Shown one piece after another: positions 1 through 5,944 of a stretch of DNA of 13,030 nt (its first letter is position 1; the number at the start of each line of letters is the position of its first letter). The DNA is from an uncultured Acetatifactor sp. GTDB taxonomy: Bacteria > Bacillota > Clostridia > Lachnospirales > Lachnospiraceae. The stretch covers positions 1 through 13,030 of the forward strand of contig CAKRRS010000080.1 of NCBI GenBank assembly GCA_934394665.1. The letters are read 5' to 3'. Both the position numbers and the translations under genes were made by a program. The notes below the pieces were generated by a model. The model saw only the letters and a list, made by a program, of their open reading frames with translations. It searched no databases and was not told where the DNA came from.

Positions 1-104
1 ACGCTGAAATACAGTCCCAGGAAAAACAGGGTGACTGCAATAAATAAAAATCCGATAAAGGAACGGAAATAGGATTTTAGTTCTCTCTTATATATTGCTA
101 ACAT
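1..104 (-). CDS. ABC-2 type transporter permease, N-terminal 34 codons (runs off left edge)
   Basis: Probable membrane subunit of the ABC exporter whose ATPase lies just upstream. Only the N-terminus is visible: a short basic stretch (MLAIYKRELKSYFRS) followed by a hydrophobic segment from about residue 16 that begins the first membrane helix. The cytoplasmic YKRELKSYF lead-in before the first helix is typical of ABC-2 permeases of the GldF/NatB/YhaP kind. The start is well fixed: AAGGAGG lies 9 bases before the ATG, inside the last codons of the ATPase gene, and only one base separates the ATPase stop from this ATG, so the two are translationally coupled. In related Clostridia such pairs are often followed by a GldG-like protein and a DUF4340 protein. 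That cannot be checked here because the gene continues past position 1. Confidence 0.8.
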   Translation of the reverse strand, partial: MLAIYKRELKSYFRSFIGFLFIAVTLFFLGLYFS

Positions 105-105
105 T

Positions 106-1248
106 TTATTCCGCCTCCTTTGTGGCAGCTGCGTCTGCCTTTGACTCGCTACTCTCGGACACATTTACGCCAGTCGTAGCGGAAACATTGTCTGAGGTAT
201 TGGTGTTTATTGATCCTTCGTCGGATGCCTCGGCATTATTGTCTGTATTTTCATCTACTGCTGCCGCCTTTTTATGCCTGGTAAACAATTTTTTCTTTTC
301 AGGCTGCGAGGGCGCTACATCTTCTGTCAGTTCCAGGAAGATATCTTCCAGCGATTTCTCCGCATGGGTCATCTGCAGAATCGGCAGCTTTGCGTCTGCC
401 AATGCATAGAATACCTGCTCTCTGACATCTGCATTTTCTTTGGAGATGACTTTCAGTTTTGTAATGCCTTTTTGTACCTCTGTGTTCTCCTCCATCTGAT
501 TGATCTGCGGAATCTTATACAGAGCTGCCTTGACAGCATCGGCATTGCCCTTTACTTCCAGATCCAGCTCCATAGATCCGCTCATCAGCTTCTGCAGATT
601 CTCCGGGGAATCGCTGGCGACCAGTTTGCCGTGGGCGATGATCATAATGTGGTCGCAGACCGCACTGACTTCCGACAGGATATGGGAGCTTAGAATCACG
701 GTGTGATTCTCGCCAAGCTTGCGGATCAGATCACGGATCTCGATAATCTGTTTCGGATCCAGTCCCACGGTAGGCTCATCCAGAATGATGACCTCGGGGT
801 AGCCCAGGATCGCCTGTGCCAGACCGACTCTCTGCCTGTAACCTTTGGACAGGTTCTTGATCAGACGCTGTTGCATATCCGTGATCTGCGTCATCTCCAT
901 AACCTCACAGATCTGCTGTTCCCGTTCCTTTTTCGGAACTTTTTTCAGCTCCGCCACAAATTCCAGATACTCCCTGACAGTCATGTCAACATACAGGGGT
1001 GGGAGCTCCGGCAGATAACCGATGGCACGCTTTGCCTCCTCCGGATCCTTCTGCACATCCTTGCCATCTATGGTCACTGTGCCTTCTGTGGCAGCCAGAT
1101 AACCGGTGATGATATTCATGGTCGTCGACTTGCCGGCGCCGTTAGGACCTAAAAAACCGTAGATCTGTCCCTTTTCCACGCGGAAAGAAAGATGATCTAC
1201 GGCTATATGGTCTCCGTATTTTTTTGTAAGATTGGTTACTTCTATCAT
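106..1248 (-). CDS. ABC transporter ATP-binding protein (ABC-2 exporter class) with acidic C-terminal tail
   Basis: ATPase that powers the ABC-2 permease encoded one base downstream. Visible motifs: Walker A GPNGAGKST (residues 34-42), signature LSKGY (133-137), Walker B VIILDE (153-158), D-loop GLDP (162-165) and switch histidine in SSH (189). At the Q-loop place the sequence reads GYLPE, with E81 instead of Q, which is common in this GldA/NatA/YbhF-like group. The nucleotide-binding domain ends near residue 225 and is followed by an alpha/beta domain to about 310 like the C-terminal domain of many ABC-2 ATPases. The last ~70 residues are odd: a basic patch (KKKLFTRHKK) and then a low-complexity tail rich in Asp, Glu, Ser, Thr, Asn and Ala, making the protein longer (380 aa) than the usual 300-310. 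The start has a good GGGAGG site 6 bases upstream. Expression probably comes from the phased-repeat promoter at 1356-1409. The substrate is unknown. Confidence 0.93.
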   Translation of the reverse strand: MIEVTNLTKKYGDHIAVDHLSFRVEKGQIYGFLGPNGAGKSTTMNIITGYLAATEGTVTIDGKDVQKDPEEAKRAIGYLPELPPLYVDMTVREYLEFVAELKKVPKKEREQQICEVMEMTQITDMQQRLIKNLSKGYRQRVGLAQAILGYPEVIILDEPTVGLDPKQIIEIRDLIRKLGENHTVILSSHILSEVSAVCDHIMIIAHGKLVASDSPENLQKLMSGSMELDLEVKGNADAVKAALYKIPQINQMEENTEVQKGITKLKVISKENADVREQVFYALADAKLPILQMTHAEKSLEDIFLELTEDVAPSQPEKKKLFTRHKKAAAVDENTDNNAEASDEGSINTNTSDNVSATTGVNVSESSESKADAAATKEAE

Positions 1249-1295
1249 ATTTGCCTCCCATATCAGTTGCTTGCGCTGTATGATACCAAATTCTC

Positions 1296-1341
1296 AAGGT
1301 CTCCGGCCGGCTCTGAACAGAATCATGCCGTTTCAGACCTT
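1296..1341 (-). promoter_or_regulatory. Structured 5' leader hairpin of the ABC-2 operon
   Basis: In the predicted transcript, AAGGTCT (1341-1335) pairs perfectly with AGACCTT (1302-1296). Inside it a second stem CGGC/GCCG encloses a 15-base loop. If transcription starts about 7 bases after the TATACT box (near 1349), this structure begins within the first ten nucleotides of a leader of about 100 nt. No U-run follows, so it is not an intrinsic terminator. It may protect the 5' end or be the target of a regulator. No known riboswitch class is recognised. Confidence 0.35.
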
Positions 1342-1355
1342 TCAATTTTGATATC

Positions 1356-1409
1356 AGTATATGAGGCAAATGTCATCAAAAGGTGAAACATTTGTGAAAA
1401 TTGTGTGAA
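1356..1409 (-). promoter_or_regulatory. Promoter with four 11-bp phased WWCACA repeats and a TATACT -10 box
   Basis: Read on the minus strand from 1409, four consecutive 11-base units are TTCACACAATT, TTCACAAATGT, TTCACCTTTTG and ATGACATTTGC. They are followed by CTCA and the -10 hexamer TATACT (1361-1356). There is no good TTGACA at -35; the repeat units occupy that position, as expected for an activator-dependent promoter. Eleven-bp direct repeats are the normal site layout for OmpR/PhoB-family response regulators. The same arrangement, with the same 4-base gap to the same -10 hexamer, precedes the exporter operon at 11440-11493. It would drive the ABC ATPase and permease genes. Confidence 0.6.
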
Positions 1410-1478
1410 ACCGGTTTTGAATCCTACAAAAAACTTTTCACCAACTTTATATTTTACTTGTTTCAGGCTTTACTTATC

Positions 1479-2546
1479 TCATATCCTACTTATCGTCAAA
1501 GAAGTGCTTAAGTTACCGGCTTCCACCGCCAGATGCAGCGGCAGCTTCTCTGCCGGAATATCCTCAAAAATAAACTCCGGTTCACCGGTCTGCGCCGACT
1601 GGAACAGGAAAAGTACCCCGTCCACATAGAGCACCACTTTTTTCTGGTTGCTGTAGACTGTCAGGGAGAGCAGCCCGTTCTCCTGCCGGTGGAGGGTGGA
1701 AAGTGCCGGATAGAGCACAGGTTCACTGCTCCATTTCGCCTGATAATAGTAGTATCGCTCTGTCAGTGTCCTGCCGTCCGCCGAAAGCAACATTTCCTGT
1801 GAAATTTCTCCGGGTAATCCACGGTATACGGGAATTTTTTCTTCCGTTATCCACAAGTCTTTTACCAAAAATCCACGTTTCAGGCATAACCTGTAAAAAC
1901 TATCTGTTCCGGGATTCTGCCTTACATCATTTTCCAGCCCTTCTTTGTCCTGCCCGATTTTTTCCTGTCTTTCACTTTTCTTCCCGTCATTATAGAAAAG
2001 AATCGCATTGGCTCCCATCCGTGCCAGCCGCTCCAGATCTCTTTCCATCTGCTCTTCCTGTGTGCCAGACTCACTAAGTTGCGGCGGCAGCCGGTATTCC
2101 ACGATGTGCGGACGGAATTCAGCTTCGTTCAAATAGATACCTTTTTTCTCTATGACACGCAAGTCATAAATTGCAAGGTCCTGCTGCCAGTAGACTTCGC
2201 GTCGGTTTTCGAAATCTTCTGCATCCCGGAATTTTCCTGAATTCTCCCCCTTGCGAAGGTTACTGTCAATCCCGGTTGGGCACCGCAGCCAAGCCCTCAC
2301 CTGATATAGATAGGGATCCTTCCTTCCGTTCCACAGGTGCGGCCGCAATAATAACGCGGTCATCGGATCCTGATCCACATTCTGGTACTTCCCATAAAAA
2401 ATAGGGCGACCTCCTCCTGCTGTCTCCCATATTTCCATCCGCACCTCGATTTCCCACTGCTTTGCCAAAAATTCCTCAGGCAGCTTGCATTCCAACTGTG
2501 CTTTTCCATTTTCCAGATTTACTATAATTGTAAGATCATTCCGCAT
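1479..2546 (-). CDS. Shortened glycoside hydrolase family 2-like protein lacking the catalytic barrel half
   Basis: Probably cytoplasmic (no signal peptide or membrane segment). The order of recognisable pieces matches a GH2 beta-galactosidase-type enzyme. LWNGRKDPYLYQVRAWL (about residues 73-89, numbering from the ATG at 2552) resembles the LW..EDPYLY strand of the GH2 beta-sandwich. YDLRVIEKKGIYLNE (129-143) resembles the entry to the TIM barrel. DLERLARMGANAILF (172-186) matches the D...MK.MGANA.R helix, and FYRLCLKRGFLVKDLW (219-234) matches FYDLCDE.GF.V.DE. From about 255 the text (ADGRTLTERYYYYQAKWSS) jumps straight to what in GH2 enzymes follows the barrel, and 294-350 looks like the C-terminal Ig-like DUF4982 region. 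The segments that should carry the acid/base NE and the nucleophile glutamate are absent, so catalysis is unlikely. At 355-357 aa it is well under half the usual GH2 length. The start is probably the ATG at 2546, because GAGGG sits 6 bases before it; the ATG at 2552 touches that site. Its function is unknown; a carbohydrate-binding role is possible. Confidence 0.75.
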   Translation of the reverse strand: MRNDLTIIVNLENGKAQLECKLPEEFLAKQWEIEVRMEIWETAGGGRPIFYGKYQNVDQDPMTALLLRPHLWNGRKDPYLYQVRAWLRCPTGIDSNLRKGENSGKFRDAEDFENRREVYWQQDLAIYDLRVIEKKGIYLNEAEFRPHIVEYRLPPQLSESGTQEEQMERDLERLARMGANAILFYNDGKKSERQEKIGQDKEGLENDVRQNPGTDSFYRLCLKRGFLVKDLWITEEKIPVYRGLPGEISQEMLLSADGRTLTERYYYYQAKWSSEPVLYPALSTLHRQENGLLSLTVYSNQKKVVLYVDGVLFLFQSAQTGEPEFIFEDIPAEKLPLHLAVEAGNLSTSLTISRI

Positions 2547-2622
2547 CTGCATCCCTCTTTTCCGGGTTTTCTCCCTTATAGAAAGAGTTTTTGCAGATTA
2601 CGAAACTTTATGCTTATTATCC

Positions 2623-2850
2623 TTACATCGGGCAGGATCTTCTCCCAGGTACTTCCTCCCCAGAGACATATCCTGCATGAAATTCCATATTAATATCCCG
2701 AAGCTCCTTCTCGCCATCGATGTATGCCTGATACATCTCTGCCAGTCCGGACGAACAACCGTCACAATTTGCTTCTATATATCCTAAGGATTCCGCTACG
2801 ATCTGCTCCCGTTCTTCTCTTGTAGTATCTTTGATCAAATATCCTGCCAT
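2623..2850 (-). CDS. Small conserved-looking protein with a CDGC motif (75 aa)
   Basis: A 75-residue soluble protein beginning MAGYLIKDTTREEREQIV, predicted mostly helical, with a CxxC motif (CDGC, residues 29-32) and one further cysteine near the C-terminus (73). I recall similar short proteins starting MAGYLIKDTTREER in Lachnospiraceae genomes, usually hypothetical or loosely named, but could not verify this. The CxxC could bind a metal or be redox active, which is inference only. The start at 2850 is chosen because AAAGGGAAG lies upstream at a good distance and the similarity begins there; the in-frame region further upstream looks non-coding. It is co-directional with the GH2-like gene 76 bases downstream, so the two may share a transcript, and it is divergent from the TauE-type gene. 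Confidence 0.7.
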   Translation of the reverse strand: MAGYLIKDTTREEREQIVAESLGYIEANCDGCSSGLAEMYQAYIDGEKELRDINMEFHAGYVSGEEVPGRRSCPM

Positions 2851-2927
2851 ACGTATCTTCCCTTTCCTTTCGCTTAGTGTCAATGTACCACACTCCCCAA
2901 GTTCCCACAAGTTTTTTCACAAAATGC

Positions 2928-2956
2928 TTGCCCTGACCACGCGTGTATCTTACTAT
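2928..2956 (+). promoter_or_regulatory. Possible sigma-A-type promoter for the TauE/SafE gene
   Basis: TTGCCC (2928-2933), a 17-base spacer and TACTAT (2951-2956) lie about 93 bases upstream of the start at 3049. Both hexamers match the consensus at only four of six positions, so this is tentative. A single TTTTCACA sits just upstream (2914-2921) but lacks the 11-bp phased context of the other two promoters. Confidence 0.3.
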
Positions 2957-3048
2957 AGAAGAAAGTTCCGCTATGGATGATTCCTGCACTGGCAGCGCAT
3001 ATGGGACTTTATTCTAGCTGAAACGAACGATTAAGGAGCCGGGTTCTC

Positions 3049-3783
3049 ATGATATACTGGATTTTAGCCACTTTAACAGCATTTTTCGTCAAGGGTCTGT
3101 GCGGATTCGCCAATTCACTGGTCTTCAGTTCCGTCCTGAGTTTCGGCATTACAAACGCCAACATCTCTCCGGTGGAAGTCGTTCTGGGCTATCCTTCGAA
3201 CCTGATTCTTGCCTTCAAAAAACGTAAATTCCTGAAGGTTCGAATTTTCCTGCTTCCTGCATTATTCATCCTGGCCGGAAGCCTTCCCGGGGCATTTGTA
3301 TTAAAATATGTCAATGCGGATGCTGTAAAAATCATCTTCGGTCTCGTGGTCGTCGGCATGGGCATTCAGATGTGGATACAGGAAACGAGAACAGTAAAAA
3401 AGGAGACTTCTCCCAATCAAAAAATCTCCCCTGTATTTATGATTCTGATCGGTCTGTCCGCCGGATTGTTATGCGGCATGTTCGGTGTCGGTGCACTGAT
3501 GGCCGCCTACCTGACCAAAGTCTGTCCCGACAACGATACTTTCAAGGCAAATATCAGTGCCGTCTTTGTCGTGGAAAATACTTTCCGGATCTGCCTGTAT
3601 ATTGCGCTTGGCCTGATTCATTGGGATACGCTTGTGCAGGTCGTCTGCCTGTGGCCCGTCATGCTGCTCGCCCTGTTTCTGGGTATGAAGTGCAGCGACC
3701 ACTTAAATGAAAAGACCGGACGGAAAATAGTGATTATTCTGCTCATTGTGTCGGGAATTGTGCTTGTTGCAAAAAGTATTTAA
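3049..3783 (+). CDS. TauE/SafE (TSUP) family membrane permease
   Basis: Integral membrane protein of 244 aa, the usual size for the TauE/SafE family, whose members export or import sulfite, sulfoacetate and other small anions. The sequence is hydrophobic throughout, with about seven or eight helices in two halves. Each half carries the family's glycine-rich motif: KGLCGFANSLVFSSVLSFG near residues 15-33, and GLSAGLLCGMFGVGALMAAYL at about 135-155. A charged loop (about 112-126) separates the halves. The start has AAGGAG 10 bases upstream. It is the only plus-strand gene and points head-on at the exporter ATPase gene, with 5 bases between the stop codons and no terminator seen between them, so the two messages probably overlap at their 3' ends. 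The substrate cannot be deduced; no sulfur-metabolism genes are nearby. Confidence 0.88.
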   Translation: MIYWILATLTAFFVKGLCGFANSLVFSSVLSFGITNANISPVEVVLGYPSNLILAFKKRKFLKVRIFLLPALFILAGSLPGAFVLKYVNADAVKIIFGLVVVGMGIQMWIQETRTVKKETSPNQKISPVFMILIGLSAGLLCGMFGVGALMAAYLTKVCPDNDTFKANISAVFVVENTFRICLYIALGLIHWDTLVQVVCLWPVMLLALFLGMKCSDHLNEKTGRKIVIILLIVSGIVLVAKSI

Positions 3784-3788
3784 TTTAT

Positions 3789-4463
3789 TTATTCATGTAA
3801 TTCTCCGTCCACAATGCGTACAATACGCTTCGCGGACTGTGCCACTCCCAGATCATGAGTGATCATTACAATCGTGTTGCCCATGTCGTTTAACTCCCGG
3901 AACAGCTTCAGTACTTCTTTGCCACTGGTCTGATCCAGGGCACCGGTAGGCTCATCCGCCAGCAGGATCGCCGGCTGGCCTACCAGTGCTCTGGCAATGG
4001 ATACTCTCTGTTTCTGACCACCGGAGAGTTCATTGGGTTTATGCCCGATACGATGATCCAGCCCCAGCAGCTTGATAGTATTTTTACACTTTTCTTCTGC
4101 TTCCTCATGCGTCATGCCACGCATCAGCAGGGGCATGATAATATTCTGCATGACATTATAGGTCGGGATCAGCTGATAGTTCTGGAAAATGAACCCGATC
4201 TTCTGGTTACGTACCATGGTCAGATCGTCCTCCTTGGTCTCGTGGATTGCCATGCCATCCAGATAATATTCCCCACTGTCCATCACATCCATACAGCCGA
4301 TCATATTCATTAACGTAGTCTTACCGGAACCGGAAGGACCTAAGATTGCCACATATTCTCCCTTATTTACCTGAAAATTGATGTCCTTCAGGATCGGCAG
4401 ACGCTCCTCACCCAGCATATATCCTTTATTTATATTTTTCATGGTGATCATTGCATTTTCCAT
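3789..4463 (-). CDS. ABC transporter ATP-binding protein, MacB/LolD/YknY class
   Basis: ATPase partner of the MacB-type permease encoded upstream. At 224 aa it has the standard length for the LolD/MacB/YknY group. Motifs, numbered from the ATG at 4463: Walker A GPSGSGKTT (42-50), Q-loop Q94, signature LSGGQ (146-150), Walker B ILLADE (166-171), D-loop GALD (174-177) and switch H203. An open frame reaches back to 4550, but those 29 extra residues are basic, unlike the family, and run through the hairpin and tandem repeat at 4520-4552, so the later ATG is preferred. Its ribosome site is weak: GATAGG touches the ATG at 4463, which leaves the ATG at 4451 as another option. It is the last gene of the exporter operon, 88 bases after the permease stop. 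Such exporters use ATP to change the permease's shape and push substrate through the adaptor. Confidence 0.92.
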   Translation of the reverse strand: MENAMITMKNINKGYMLGEERLPILKDINFQVNKGEYVAILGPSGSGKTTLMNMIGCMDVMDSGEYYLDGMAIHETKEDDLTMVRNQKIGFIFQNYQLIPTYNVMQNIIMPLLMRGMTHEEAEEKCKNTIKLLGLDHRIGHKPNELSGGQKQRVSIARALVGQPAILLADEPTGALDQTSGKEVLKLFRELNDMGNTIVMITHDLGVAQSAKRIVRIVDGELHE

Positions 4464-4492
4464 CCTATCTTTACGTCTTTCAATAACCTGCA

Positions 4493-4517
4493 AACTTTGG
4501 GCCTTTGGCACAAAGTT
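4493..4517. repeat. 7-bp inverted repeat in the permease-ATPase gap
   Basis: AACTTTG (4493-4499) and CAAAGTT (4511-4517) are perfect complements separated by 11 bases. Together with the stronger hairpin at 4520-4543 it makes the leader of the ATPase gene likely to be folded. No U-tract follows, so it is not an obvious terminator. Confidence 0.4.
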
Positions 4518-4519
4518 GC

Positions 4520-4552
4520 GTGTGAAAAATTTATTTTTCACACTTTTCACAC
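4520..4552. repeat. Perfect 10-bp hairpin plus tandem 9-bp repeat between permease and ATPase genes
   Basis: GTGTGAAAAA (4520-4529) and TTTTTCACAC (4534-4543) form a perfect inverted repeat around the 4-base loop TTTA. The right arm is followed at once by an exact copy of TTTTCACAC, giving a 9-base tandem duplication (4535-4543 and 4544-4552) that touches the permease stop codon. It may be an operator, an RNA stem that tunes expression of the ATPase relative to the rest of the operon, or a processing site. The core TTTTCACA is also found in the two phased promoters, but here the spacing is 9 rather than 11. Confidence 0.7.
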
Positions 4553-5895
4553 TATTCCTGATTCAGAGCTTCTACGGGGATCAGTCTTGATGCCTTATAT
4601 GCCGGATAGAAGCCGAAGATGCTTCCGGTGAGGACACCAAACAACAGCGACAATACTGCACCCTGCACCGACAGGGACACTCTCACGTTGAACAGCTGCA
4701 CGAATGGCGTAATTCCAAGAGCCACCAGCACCCCCAGTACCGCTCCTACCAGACTGGTAAAACTTGCCTCCAATAAAAACTCCAACAGGATATCCTTTCG
4801 GGAGCAGCCCAGTGCTTTCAGAATACCGATCTCGTTGGTACGCTCCTTGATGGATACAAACAATACATTCATAATGCCGATACCGCCGACAATAAATACG
4901 ATCACCGCCATGGAGATTAACAGTAATGTCAGTGTCTCGTTGGAAGCAGAGGCGGCCTCCATCTTGCTTCCGGCATCGCTGATGGTAAATGTGGTGTTGG
5001 GATAGCTCTCTTTTAAAGCACTCTCCACATCCGTCATTACGGTATCCACCTGATTCACATCTTCTGCGACCACGGTAATGGTTGGACTAATGCTCGTACC
5101 GGTAATGTATTTGATGCCGGTTTCGTAAGGTACATAGATCGCCGTATCCGGGCTGATGCCGGATGCCACAGTTCCCATCTCGGATAGTACCCCTGACACT
5201 ATATAGGGGCGCCCATCAATATAAACTGTACCGTCATAGGCATCGTAGGCGCTGCCAAAAATTTCCTTTGCCACGGTGGCACCCAGTACGCACACCTTTT
5301 CCTTGCTCTCGTTGTTTTCTTCTGTAAGGAAATCCCCGATGGCCATTTCCAGATTACTGATGGTGGCATAATTGTCCTCCACACCGGCAATGGTGTAATA
5401 GGAAGCAGAGGTCATATCGCCTCCCTCCACCGATGCTGTAGTGGAATAAGAGATCGTAGTTGCAGAGATTCCCGATACAAAAGTCGCCAGATCATCACAG
5501 TCTTCACTGGTCAATGTCACGGTTTCGCTCTCTTCCTCCTGTCCGAATCCGAAAAATCCGCCGAAATCCATGCCACCGCCGGGACCACCGGACGTACCGC
5601 CGCCGGAACCTCCTCCGGGACTTCCTCCCATATTGGTGACGGTAACGCTTCCTCCTCCGCCCGGCATTTCAAAGCTAAAACCGCCGCTGTCACTGCTGTC
5701 ACAGGAAATATCAATGGCTCCGGCATTCAGGTTCTTGAACTGCTCCGCCACCTCTTCTTTTCCACCGGTACCTATCGCCAGCACCAGCATTATGGTGGCG
5801 GATCCCACAACGATACCAATGGAAGTCAGGATCACTTTGAATTTATTCTGTGACAGGTTCAGCCACACCAAACGTAATATTTCGGATAATCTCAT
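4552..5895 (-). CDS. ABC exporter permease, MacB/YknZ (FtsX) type
   Basis: Membrane subunit of a tripartite-type exporter. The topology is the four-helix MacB one: helix 1 at about residues 21-43, a large extracytoplasmic domain (about 44-320), then three helices (about 322-347, 375-400, 410-432). The cytoplasmic loop SIKERTNEIGILKALG (348-363) after helix 2 is the hallmark of MacB/FtsX permeases, and the PAYKASRL.P.EAL ending is typical. At 447 aa it is slightly longer than YknZ-like proteins because of a glycine-rich insert (about 79-118, with runs such as GGSPGGGSGGG) in the extracytoplasmic domain right after helix 1. The start has GGGAAG about 10 bases upstream. It follows the third adaptor by 49 bases. 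Family knowledge: MacB-type pumps handle macrolides, peptides or toxins, and YknXYZ protects B. subtilis from the SDP toxin. The substrate here is unknown. Confidence 0.92.
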   Translation of the reverse strand: MRLSEILRLVWLNLSQNKFKVILTSIGIVVGSATIMLVLAIGTGGKEEVAEQFKNLNAGAIDISCDSSDSGGFSFEMPGGGGSVTVTNMGGSPGGGSGGGTSGGPGGGMDFGGFFGFGQEEESETVTLTSEDCDDLATFVSGISATTISYSTTASVEGGDMTSASYYTIAGVEDNYATISNLEMAIGDFLTEENNESKEKVCVLGATVAKEIFGSAYDAYDGTVYIDGRPYIVSGVLSEMGTVASGISPDTAIYVPYETGIKYITGTSISPTITVVAEDVNQVDTVMTDVESALKESYPNTTFTISDAGSKMEAASASNETLTLLLISMAVIVFIVGGIGIMNVLFVSIKERTNEIGILKALGCSRKDILLEFLLEASFTSLVGAVLGVLVALGITPFVQLFNVRVSLSVQGAVLSLLFGVLTGSIFGFYPAYKASRLIPVEALNQE

Positions 5896-5944
5896 ATTTT
5901 ATTTCTTCCCTTCCATTGATATTAAGCTCATGCAGGTCTTTATA

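Noticed and set aside
1411..1478. Terminator after the GH2-like gene (TTTTTT run near 1427-1432 on the minus strand)
   Set aside because: There is a T-run, but I could not find a convincing GC-rich stem in front of it.
2908..2924. TTTTCACA upstream of the TauE/SafE gene as a third member of the phased-repeat regulon
   Set aside because: Only one unit is present; no further 11-bp phased copies and no TATACT at the right distance.
3784..3788. Terminator between the convergent TauE/SafE and ATPase genes
   Set aside because: Only 5 bases separate the stops, and no GC stem with a U-run was found around them.
4464..4550. N-terminal extension of the exporter ATPase to an ATG at 4550
   Set aside because: The extra 29 residues do not fit the family and are encoded by the hairpin and tandem repeat; the ATG at 4463 gives the standard length.
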